Positions 20,370-28,463 of a stretch of 43,500 nt of DNA are shown here, piece by piece. The stretch is from positions 1-43,500 of the forward strand of contig JAHFBE010000010.1 in NCBI GenBank assembly GCA_023250205.1, given 5' to 3'. Numbering within the stretch: the stretch's first letter is position 1; the number at the start of each line of letters is the position of its first letter. Made by a program: the position numbers and the translations under genes. The stretch is from Candidatus Melainabacteria bacterium (lineage in GTDB: Bacteria; Cyanobacteriota; Vampirovibrionia; 2-02-FULL-35-15). The notes under the pieces were generated by a model that worked only from the letters and a program-made list of their open reading frames with translations, was not told the DNA's origin and did not search any database.

Positions 20370-21278
20370 TTACTTAACAACATTCATTAAAAATTCCTTA
20401 AACCTTGAAGGCATCTCTGCCTCAAGTTTAATTTCTTTTTTTGTTCTTGGGTGTACAAATCCAAGTTTGTAGGCATGTAACATCATTTTTTTTACAGGAT
20501 CACTTTTTTTACCATAGACAATATCTCCAACAACAGGATGCCCCAAGCTTTTCATATGAACCCTTATTTGATGAGTACGACCTGTTTCAAGCATACACTC
20601 AAGCAATGTAAATTTGTCAAACTTTTTTAGTACGTTCCAGTGGGTAATTGCATTTCTCCCTCCATTAACAACTGCCATTCTATGCCTATGTATCTTATCT
20701 CTTCCTATAGGTTTATTTATGGTTCCACGATCATGAATTACTTTGCCATGAACAATTGCCAGATAGTGTCTCTTCAGTTCTCTCTCATGAATTTGTTTTG
20801 CAATTTCTGAATGTGCTTGATCATTTTTACAAGCTATTATTAACCCTGAAGTCTCTTTATCAAGCCTATGGACTATGCCAGGTCTTAAAACACCATTTAT
20901 ACCTGAAAGTGAACTCTTGCAATGATTAAGGAGAGCATTAACTAAAGTCCCTTCATAAATACCGCTAGCAGGGTGAGTTATCATCCCCTGTACTTTATTT
21001 ATAACTATTACATCCTTATCTTCAAAAAAAACATCAAGTTCAATTGCTTCAGGTTTAACTCTAGCCTCTTCTGGTTCCGGGATTGAAACAAGAACTTTGT
21101 CATCTGCTCTTAATTTATAACCAGACTTTGAAGGTTTTTCATTTACAAGAACTTGATGCTTTTCAATCAACTTCTGAATAAGTGAGCGGCTAAGATTATT
21201 TAATGCCTCAGACAAGAATCGATCTAGCCTTTCACCAGATAAATCTTCAGATACAGTTAGTGTTACTTCTTCTTCCAT
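20370..21278 (-). CDS. RluA/RluD-family 23S rRNA pseudouridine synthase
   Basis: S4-like N-term; GIVHRLDKETSGLIIACK; HQIRVHMKSLGHPVVGD. Confidence 0.95.
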   Translation of the reverse strand: MEEEVTLTVSEDLSGERLDRFLSEALNNLSRSLIQKLIEKHQVLVNEKPSKSGYKLRADDKVLVSIPEPEEARVKPEAIELDVFFEDKDVIVINKVQGMITHPASGIYEGTLVNALLNHCKSSLSGINGVLRPGIVHRLDKETSGLIIACKNDQAHSEIAKQIHERELKRHYLAIVHGKVIHDRGTINKPIGRDKIHRHRMAVVNGGRNAITHWNVLKKFDKFTLLECMLETGRTHQIRVHMKSLGHPVVGDIVYGKKSDPVKKMMLHAYKLGFVHPRTKKEIKLEAEMPSRFKEFLMNVVK

Positions 21279-21314
21279 CTTTATACTTCATCCCGAGTGC
21301 AGGACCAAATGCCT

Positions 21315-21803
21315 TTAAGAGACTGTTCCTTTTCTAGAGACAAACCATCCAAGTAATATTAGAACGACTCCAAGATCAATAAAAATATCAGCAAGATTAA
21401 AAATTGCAAAATCGAAAAACTGAAAATCAAGAAAATCTATAACTCCATTGTGAACCAAACGATCAATGAGGTTTCCCACAGTACCACCAAGAATAAACGT
21501 ACACCCCATTTTAATCGTATCGTTTAATTTAACAACAGGGCAAAATGCAAGATATGAAAAAATAAGTACATTAATAACTCCAAGGATCTGAAAAAAAACA
21601 GGGTATTGCTTAAGAATACTAAAAGCCCCCCCAGTGTTTTGTACCAGTGTAAATTGAATCACTCCAGGAATAAACTGTTTACTGTTATTCAAACCAATGT
21701 CAAATAGCAAAAAACGTTTTGTAAGTTGGTCAAAAATAACTATTAAAAAGAAGATAAAGAAATTTAATAGTATTTTTATTTTAGTGCTTTCAGAAATAAT
21801 CAT
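21315..21803 (-). CDS. lspA: Lipoprotein signal peptidase II
   Basis: VQNTGGAFS, GGTVGNLIDRL, VIDFLDF, FNLADIFIDLGV. Confidence 0.95.
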   Translation of the reverse strand: MIISESTKIKILLNFFIFFLIVIFDQLTKRFLLFDIGLNNSKQFIPGVIQFTLVQNTGGAFSILKQYPVFFQILGVINVLIFSYLAFCPVVKLNDTIKMGCTFILGGTVGNLIDRLVHNGVIDFLDFQFFDFAIFNLADIFIDLGVVLILLGWFVSRKGTVS

Positions 21804-21817
21804 GATTATATAAGCTC

Positions 21818-21911
21818 GTCATTCCGAGGGCTGAAAGCCCGTGAGAATCTCCTAACGCTTGTGAGATTGCTGTGGAGACGTTGCATGCAACGTCTCTTCC
21901 CTCGCAATGAC
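21818..21911. repeat. Palindromic repeat family copy D
   Basis: gtcattccgagggctgaaagcccgtgagaatctcc...gtgagattgc...ctcgcaatgac, 94 bp; carries a nested 22-bp palindrome. Confidence 0.8.
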
Positions 21912-21925
21912 ACGTGTCTATTTTA

Positions 21926-22924
21926 TTAGATTTCTTCATCTATTTCACAGCCTTCTACATCTCTACCAATAACTCCTCTTTTACTTGATTTAAAGAAGGA
22001 TATAAGTTTTTTTATTTCATCAAATTGAATAAGTTCATTCTCTGTTTTTCCCAGAGCATTTGTAGTATTTAATCCAGAAAGATAAATTAATTTATACGCC
22101 TTTGCAAGTTCACTTCTTACCTCAGGCTTAATTCCTCTCCTGCGCAATCCAACCCTGTTTATACCTCTTATTTTTGCAGGGCTTCCATCAGCAATAAAAT
22201 ACGGTGGGATATCCAGCCTGCTGCCAGTCATAGCACCAACTATAGCTGACTCTCCTATTCTACAGTGCTGATGAATAGTAGATAGACCACTAATAAAAAC
22301 ATAATCTTCAACTATTACATAGCCAGGAAGCATTGAAGTGTTTGCCATTATGACATTGTTTCCAAGCTGAACATTATGCCCAATATGAACATAATTCATA
22401 AGAAAACAATTGTTTCCAATTGTTGTAAATCCTTCTTTTGTAGCTCTGTGAACTGTTACATATTCTCTTATAACAGTATTATCACCAATCTTTACTCCCG
22501 TTAATTCATCTTTATAACTTATATCCTGTGGAGGCAAACCAATGCTGGAAGCAGCTACAAGTTTACAGTTTGCACCTATTTGAGTTTTTCCTTCAATAAT
22601 TACATGAGGACCTATATAAGTATTTTCTTTAATCTCAACATCAGGTCCAATAACACAATAAGGCCCAATGTTTACACCAGCTCCAATCTTTGCTTCTCTT
22701 GCTATTATTGCCGTTGGATGTATTATGGTAGGTGATTGATTTTGAAGACTTGTTGACATCATAGGTAAGTTTATCATAATACAATTTGTCAGGGTGTGTA
22801 AGAAATTCGAGGATAAATACTCTATGTCATTGCGAGAAGGGCAAAGCCCGACGAAGCAATCTCTGCTAACAGCTATCGATTTATTGTCCTGCTCAAAATT
22901 ATTGTATCTAAATGAGATTGCCAC
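21926..22924 (-). CDS. lpxA: UDP-N-acetylglucosamine acyltransferase; true start probably near MINLPMM/MMSTSLQNQSP (about 22757-22776)
   Basis: Hexapeptide repeats, HIGHNVQLGNNVIMANTSMLPGYVIVEDYVFISGLSTIHQHCRIG; upstream ORF extension runs through repeat copy E. Confidence 0.93.
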   Translation of the reverse strand: MAISFRYNNFEQDNKSIAVSRDCFVGLCPSRNDIEYLSSNFLHTLTNCIMINLPMMSTSLQNQSPTIIHPTAIIAREAKIGAGVNIGPYCVIGPDVEIKENTYIGPHVIIEGKTQIGANCKLVAASSIGLPPQDISYKDELTGVKIGDNTVIREYVTVHRATKEGFTTIGNNCFLMNYVHIGHNVQLGNNVIMANTSMLPGYVIVEDYVFISGLSTIHQHCRIGESAIVGAMTGSRLDIPPYFIADGSPAKIRGINRVGLRRRGIKPEVRSELAKAYKLIYLSGLNTTNALGKTENELIQFDEIKKLISFFKSSKRGVIGRDVEGCEIDEEI

Positions 22925-22951
22925 GTCGCCCTTCGGGCTCCTCGCAATGAC
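22826..22951. repeat. Palindromic repeat family copy E (long subfamily)
   Basis: gtcattgcgagaagggcaaagcccgacgaagcaatctc...tgagattgccacgtcgcccttcgggctcctcgcaatgac, 126 bp. Confidence 0.92.
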
Positions 22952-22990
22952 AAAACAGTCTCATCCTCGAAAACTTTACACCCCCAATTT

Positions 22991-23381
22991 GTCATTGCGA
23001 GCAAAGCGAAGCAATCTCACACTAAAAATATCGTACAATAATCAACATGAATAATTCTTACTATGTTTATATAATTTCTAATGAATCAAGAACTGTTTTA
23101 TATACAGGAGTAACTAATAATCTAGGGAGAAGGCTTTATGAGCATAGAAACAACCTCATTAAAGGGTTCACCTCAAAATATGGAATCAAAGATCTTCTCT
23201 ATTATGAACCATCTAGTGATATAACTACGGCTATAGAACGAGAGAAACAAATAAAATCAGGTTCACGTAAGAAAAAATTTGAGCTAATAAAATCTAAAAA
23301 TAAGGAGCTAAAAGATCTTTATAAAGAGTTATCTCTAAATTAAGATTGCCACGTCGGCACTTTGTGCCTCCTCGAAATGAC
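22991..23381. mobile_element. Split palindromic repeat copy F carrying a GIY-YIG nuclease gene
   Basis: Left half gtcattgcgagcaaagcgaagcaatctcac (22991-23020), right half gattgccacgtcggcactttgtgcctcctcgaaatgac (23344-23381), GIY-YIG ORF in between. Confidence 0.7.
23047..23343 (+). CDS. Small GIY-YIG nuclease family protein
   Basis: YYVYIISNESRTVLYTGVTNNLGRRLYEHRN...FTSKYGIKDLLYYE...AIEREKQIKSGSRKKKFELI. Confidence 0.93.
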   Translation: MNNSYYVYIISNESRTVLYTGVTNNLGRRLYEHRNNLIKGFTSKYGIKDLLYYEPSSDITTAIEREKQIKSGSRKKKFELIKSKNKELKDLYKELSLN

Positions 23382-23386
23382 ACAGT

Positions 23387-23833
23387 ATGCCAAATAGTCA
23401 AACACAAATTCAATTTGAAGAATTAGACAAGGTATTGTCAGAATCAATTGATAAAGAAATTCTTGTTGATCTGGATCATTACTTAAATCTTGTAAGAGAA
23501 AAAAGTCGTGCCTTGGCATCAAGTTTAAAACGATGTTTTGATAATGCAAAAAAAAGCATGCGATATATTTTAGTATATAACTTAGGAAAAAAAGATTTCA
23601 ATAATAAAAAAGATGTAAAGGAAGAAGACCTAAAACAATATCTGGAAAGCTACTTAAAAGATTACTTTGAAAAAAATGATTTTATGCATTATCGGGAATT
23701 TGTAAGACTTTTACGCGCTTGCACTATAGATGTTGGTGGAGAAGTTAGCTTGCATATCAAAGAAGCATATAACAATTTCTTCTCCGGGAAAAGATTAAAA
23801 GAAGCTTATAAGTTAGGTAAAAATAATTCTTAG
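23387..23833 (+). CDS. Hypothetical helical protein
   Basis: 148-aa ORF, no recognised family. Confidence 0.6.
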   Translation: MPNSQTQIQFEELDKVLSESIDKEILVDLDHYLNLVREKSRALASSLKRCFDNAKKSMRYILVYNLGKKDFNNKKDVKEEDLKQYLESYLKDYFEKNDFMHYREFVRLLRACTIDVGGEVSLHIKEAYNNFFSGKRLKEAYKLGKNNS

Positions 23834-23836
23834 AGA

Positions 23837-24145
23837 TTAAGCTGTTGCAACTTCAGATCCTCCCGACCAATCCCATGGAGATTTTCCCTCAGGTGGTTTC
23901 TGAGCCTCCATTCCTTGCATAATTATTTGTCGTGCTTGATTCGATTGTTGTCGTTCCGGAGTTCCTTGTGGAGGAGCACCTTCTGTATTATGTTCAGCAG
24001 CAATATTTCTTGAAATCCCTATTCCTGCCCTTATAAGAGCATAGGTACCAGCAACTGGTGCTAAAGCTGGGACAGCAAGAAAGCATAAACCACCTTCCAT
24101 TAACCCTCTAGCTGCTCCTCTTAGTCCTGCTTGTACATATGACAT
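23837..24145 (-). CDS. Hypothetical small protein with hydrophobic segment
   Basis: 102-aa ORF, hydrophobic LCFLAVPALAPVAGTYALI, polar C-term. Confidence 0.5.
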   Translation of the reverse strand: MSYVQAGLRGAARGLMEGGLCFLAVPALAPVAGTYALIRAGIGISRNIAAEHNTEGAPPQGTPERQQSNQARQIIMQGMEAQKPPEGKSPWDWSGGSEVATA

Positions 24146-24196
24146 ATAAAATCACCTATAACCTTTAAGTTTACAGATATATAAAGGATGTAATGT

Positions 24197-24285
24197 AAAA
24201 AAGTTGATAGTTAATCCCTTGTTAACCAATTCTACAAAATATTGCAGACATTTATTAATCTTAAAGAATTACTATCAACTTTTTT
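24197..24285. repeat. Long-loop inverted repeat between divergent genes
   Basis: aaaaaagttgatagt (24197-24211) and actatcaactttttt (24271-24285), perfect 15-bp arms. Confidence 0.65.
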
Positions 24286-24371
24286 CTATTGTCTGCTTTT
24301 TATATCATAACCAACATAAAGTTGGTTTATTTAAGTACATTATTAAGAATATCTAAGGAATACCTGCTTCT

Positions 24372-25013
24372 ATGAACATAGGCGCAATATTTGGCAATCC
24401 ATTTTCTACAGCCTTCACAATGGCTCAAAGAACCAGATTAATTGCTATTAATAGTGGTGCTGGAATATTAATGCCAAATCAGGCTGATAATGAAATAATC
24501 CCTGTTAGCAGTGGTGTTTTAGGTTTCTTAAGTAAAGCAGTAGATTTCAGCGCATTTGCTCTTCTTATCCCAGGACTTATGGCAACTCCAATAGGCGCAG
24601 CTATATTTGGAGCAGTTGTATTAAATGGTTTATTAAAATCAGTAAACTCAACAACAAATTTAGTCGGCTCTATTTGTTCATTTGATCTTATGGGAATAGT
24701 AACAAATAGTCTTGCTACAGCAGGAAATCTTATTACTGTCTTGCCTTTTGGCAAGCTATTCTCAAATTTCTCAGGCACTATGAGTGCTATACAAAAAAGT
24801 GCTACTGCAATGGGTGGAGGAACTAGAAATTATATTATTTCAGGAGCTAAACATCTATATGGGCATGAACTTGCATTTGGAGTTAATGCTGCTGCAGGCA
24901 GAACTGGTGGAATGAGAGCTTTGCTTTTCCCTCAAGCAGGTTCTGGCGTTCCTGCTACATTTGCAGGTAGAAATCCTGGCTTTGCTGGTGGAGTAAGCAA
25001 TTGGTGGAGTTAA
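24372..25013 (+). CDS. Hypothetical Gly/Ala-rich hydrophobic protein
   Basis: 213-aa ORF. Confidence 0.55.
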   Translation: MNIGAIFGNPFSTAFTMAQRTRLIAINSGAGILMPNQADNEIIPVSSGVLGFLSKAVDFSAFALLIPGLMATPIGAAIFGAVVLNGLLKSVNSTTNLVGSICSFDLMGIVTNSLATAGNLITVLPFGKLFSNFSGTMSAIQKSATAMGGGTRNYIISGAKHLYGHELAFGVNAAAGRTGGMRALLFPQAGSGVPATFAGRNPGFAGGVSNWWS

Positions 25014-25051
25014 AGTCTTAACAGAACCTAAAAAAAGTCAAAAAGCAATCT

Positions 25052-26281
25052 TTAAACATTTCCCACAATCTTATCAATTAATTTAACATTCTTTTTTAAA
25101 TGCGGGTCCCAGACCGTTGAATTTATTTTTTCCAGACCATCTTTGTAACCCAGGTCTATAAGTTCTTTACTATAGTAAGGATTAAAAAAGAAGTAGCTTA
25201 AAAGATCCCCTCGTAAATGTCCTTTTAAGTTTCCTAACTTAAATAGCCAGTCAAGCGTACGAAAATTTTTTCTCGTATCAGGATACCTATCCCAAATATC
25301 TTCAGCAATATCACTAATTGGTTTACTTGGTGAGACAAAAAGATCAGGAATAACTCTCCATGCTCTATAGCCTCTTTTTACCCTTTGATCATTTATTTTC
25401 TGAAGCAAAACAGGATCATCAATTGATTCCAAGATTTCATTTACCATATTTAATCTTTGAGTATCAGATCTTATATGATCTAAAAAAAGTGCATTTAAAA
25501 GTTTTCCAACATTTTGAAGTAATCCCGGTTTTTCTATATCAGTGTTAAATCTTTCCTCTGTAAAATGTAATCCGATAATTACCAGCGCATCCGCTCCTAA
25601 TATAAGTGCTGGTGAGAGTGGAGTATTTTGTCTAACCCCGCCATCACAAAACCAGTCAGCATGTTCAGCATTATGATCTTTAAATCTTATATATTCCGGT
25701 TTAAAAAATATTGGGATTGATGTTGAAGCAAGTGCATGAACAGGTGTAATTTTATCCGGGACAAATCTTGCATGAGAGTCTCTTGGAATTACACTTATAC
25801 AATTTGGATCATGAGACTCATAAAATACAATTGATCTACCACTTGTAATAGATGTAGCTGTAATAGTCAAAGCATAAATCAGTTCACTTTCTATATTTTT
25901 TTGAATCTGTTCCCAGCTAACTTCATTCTCTAAAAATCTTTTTAGCGGCATATTATCAAGTAAACCTTGAAAGTCAGGCTGACCTAATCTTAAAGAACCA
26001 AGAAAAGATCTAAGCCCTGCATGCGCCCAGTTCTCGACAAAGACCTGTTCTCTTTTTAACGTTAGCCAGTAATGCTCTAATCCCTCAACAATTTTTTCAA
26101 CAGGTAAATGAATCAATGAAGCTAAAAAACATGCATTAACCGATCCCACACTTGTTCCACAAATAATTTTAAAGCCGCCATATTTTTGAAACTCTGGCAA
26201 AATTGCTTTTAACACGCCAACTTCATAAGCACCTCTTGCAGCACCACCTGATAAAACCAACGCTATCTTTTTATTTGCCAT
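25052..26281 (-). CDS. Patatin-like phospholipase
   Basis: LSGGAARGAYEVG, GTSVGS nucleophile elbow, CDGGVRQNTPL DGG motif. Confidence 0.95.
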   Translation of the reverse strand: MANKKIALVLSGGAARGAYEVGVLKAILPEFQKYGGFKIICGTSVGSVNACFLASLIHLPVEKIVEGLEHYWLTLKREQVFVENWAHAGLRSFLGSLRLGQPDFQGLLDNMPLKRFLENEVSWEQIQKNIESELIYALTITATSITSGRSIVFYESHDPNCISVIPRDSHARFVPDKITPVHALASTSIPIFFKPEYIRFKDHNAEHADWFCDGGVRQNTPLSPALILGADALVIIGLHFTEERFNTDIEKPGLLQNVGKLLNALFLDHIRSDTQRLNMVNEILESIDDPVLLQKINDQRVKRGYRAWRVIPDLFVSPSKPISDIAEDIWDRYPDTRKNFRTLDWLFKLGNLKGHLRGDLLSYFFFNPYYSKELIDLGYKDGLEKINSTVWDPHLKKNVKLIDKIVGNV

Positions 26282-26458
26282 TTTTTTATAAAGAGTAAAT
26301 TTAAATCCTCATATACAATAAATTCTTACCCAGAAATATGTTACATCGCACATTATATTAAGTAATAAGCAAGCATCAATAAAAAAACTATTAATACTAA
26401 AGAATGAGTATAATAAAGGTATAATAGTTGGCTACAGATAATTGTAGAACAAGAAGCA

Positions 26459-26480
26459 GAGACACGATTAATCGCATCTC
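26459..26480. repeat. 22-bp imperfect palindrome upstream of leuC
   Basis: gagacacgattaatcgcatctc. Confidence 0.6.
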
Positions 26481-26495
26481 AACAAAGACAAAAAA

Positions 26496-27833
26496 ATGAA
26501 ATCAGTATTTGAAAAAATTTGGGAATCTCATACGGTTGAAGAACTTCCAGGAAATAACTTTTTAATTTTCATGGATCAGATTGTTGCTCATGAAATTACT
26601 ACTCCTCAAGGAGCGATTGAAATTGATGAAAACTTTAACGGGAGACTTTATTCACCAAACAGAATTATAGCTATTAATGATCATGTTTCCCCTGCAAAAG
26701 ATACTGCCACAGCTATTCAAGCAAAGGTTTTAAGAGACTGGTCAAAAAAACACAAAGTAAAAATATTTGATATTGGAGATAATGGTATTTGTCACGTAGT
26801 GGCACCTGAAAGAGGCTATGTTCAGCCTGGCATGACATTATGTTGTGGAGACAGTCATACAGGAACAAACGGTGCATTCGGGGCATTTGCACTTGGTATT
26901 GGCACTACAGCACAAGCAGGAGCAATGCTTGCACAATGCCTTATATTAACTAAACCAAAAACATTTAGAGTTCTTGTTAATGGAAAGCTCCCTTCTTTTG
27001 TTTATGCAAAGGATGTAATCCTTGCAATAATTGGAGAAATCACTTTTAAAGGCGGAACAGGTTATGTACTTGAATATGCAGGTCCTGCTATCGAATCTAT
27101 GTCAATGGAAGAAAGAATGACTATGTGCAATATGTCCATTGAGGCTGGAGCTACAAGCGGCATGATAAGCCCGGATCAAACTACCGTGGATTATTTATGG
27201 GGAAAAGAAGTTGTCACAAAAGATAAAAGTGAATTTGAGAAACTAAAAGTCAAATGGCTTAGCTATGCCAGTGACAAAGACGCAAAGTATGACAAAGAAA
27301 TTTCTTTAGATGCAAGTTTATTAAAACCAAAAGTTACATGGGGAACAAATCCCGGGGAAGTCGTTGATATAGATGGCACTGTCCCATCAAATGCAGACGA
27401 AAAATCTCTTGAATACATGGGATTAAAAAAAGGACAAAAACTATCTGGACTTCCTTTAGAACAAGCATTCATTGGTTCATGTACAAATTCAAGAATTTCA
27501 GACTTAAGAGAAGCTGCAAAGATTTTAAAAGGTAAAAAAGTTTCTATTCCTACTATTATTACTCCGGGTTCACAGGCAATAAAAAGACAAGCTGAAAGAG
27601 AAGGACTCCATGATATTTTTCAGGATGCAGGGGCACTTTGGACACATTCATCATGTGGACCTTGCCTTGGAATGTCTATGGGAGTTGTAGCTCCGCAATC
27701 CAGATGTATTTCATCTACAAATAGAAATTTCCCCGGTCGTATGGGAACTGGCTCAAGAGCTCATTTAGCCAGTCCTGCAGTAGTAGCTGCCAGTGCAATA
27801 ACAGGAGTTATCACACACCCCAAAGATCTATAA
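26496..27833 (+). CDS. leuC: 3-isopropylmalate/homoaconitate dehydratase large subunit
   Basis: CCGDSHTGTNGAFGAFALGIGT, FIGSCTNSRISDLREAA, SSCGPCLG, SSTNRNFPGRMG. Confidence 0.95.
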   Translation: MKSVFEKIWESHTVEELPGNNFLIFMDQIVAHEITTPQGAIEIDENFNGRLYSPNRIIAINDHVSPAKDTATAIQAKVLRDWSKKHKVKIFDIGDNGICHVVAPERGYVQPGMTLCCGDSHTGTNGAFGAFALGIGTTAQAGAMLAQCLILTKPKTFRVLVNGKLPSFVYAKDVILAIIGEITFKGGTGYVLEYAGPAIESMSMEERMTMCNMSIEAGATSGMISPDQTTVDYLWGKEVVTKDKSEFEKLKVKWLSYASDKDAKYDKEISLDASLLKPKVTWGTNPGEVVDIDGTVPSNADEKSLEYMGLKKGQKLSGLPLEQAFIGSCTNSRISDLREAAKILKGKKVSIPTIITPGSQAIKRQAEREGLHDIFQDAGALWTHSSCGPCLGMSMGVVAPQSRCISSTNRNFPGRMGTGSRAHLASPAVVAASAITGVITHPKDL

Positions 27834-27898
27834 GCTCAGGTTTTCCAAAAGCGAAAATCTGAGCGATGTAAAGTAGAAAAATAGCTGAGGATATATAA

Positions 27899-28456
27899 AT
27901 GACAATTAAAGGCAAAATATTACCACTCGATCGTTCTAACATTGACACGGATCAAATTATTCCAGCACGTCATCTGACCGGAATTACAAAATCAGGATAT
28001 GGTGTTCATTTGTTAGAAGATGTACCAGGAACACCAATAAATGACTCCAAATATCAAGGTGCAACTATTTTATTAACCCGTGAAAACTTTGGCTGTGGTT
28101 CATCACGTGAACATGCTGTCTGGGCAATTATGGATAGAGGATTTAAAGCAGTTATTGCCAGCAGCTTTGCCAGAATCTTTGAAGAGAATTGTTATAACAA
28201 TGGTTTAGTCCCCGTTAAATTAAAACAGGAAGAAGTTGAAAAGCTTTTTAAACAAAGTGAATGTGAAATTGATTCTGAGAATCAAACAGTAAAACTTCTC
28301 AATGGTGAAACATTTAAATTTGATCTTGATCCACTTAAAAGAGAATTTATTTTAAAAGGTGGATTTCTGAAATTTATGGAAACTAAAATTGAAAAAGTGA
28401 AAGACTGGGAAGAGACGCAATTAATTGCGTCTCAACAAAAAATATCAAAACCATAA
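27899..28456 (+). CDS. leuD: 3-isopropylmalate dehydratase small subunit
   Basis: [43 protein letters not shown]. Confidence 0.95.
   Translation: MTIKGKILPLDRSNIDTDQIIPARHLTGITKSGYGVHLLEDVPGTPINDSKYQGATILLTRENFGCGSSREHAVWAIMDRGFKAVIASSFARIFEENCYNNGLVPVKLKQEEVEKLFKQSECEIDSENQTVKLLNGETFKFDLDPLKREFILKGGFLKFMETKIEKVKDWEETQLIASQQKISKP
28412..28433. repeat. 22-bp perfect palindrome inside the 3' end of leuD
   Basis: gagacgcaattaattgcgtctc. Confidence 0.8.
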
Positions 28457-28463
28457 AAAAGAC

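Noticed and set aside
22780-22924. Possible N-terminal extension of LpxA running through repeat copy E (MAISFRYNNFEQDNKSIAVSRDCFVGLCPSRNDIEYL...)
   Set aside because: LpxA homology starts only at SPTIIHPTAII; good internal Met starts exist, so this copy is treated as upstream, not a third coding insertion.
22794-23054. 86-aa ORF MCKKFEDKYSMSLREGQSPTKQSLLT...SLRAKRSNLTLK
   Set aside because: Composed of palindromic repeat copy E and the left half of copy F; typical repeat-derived spurious peptide.
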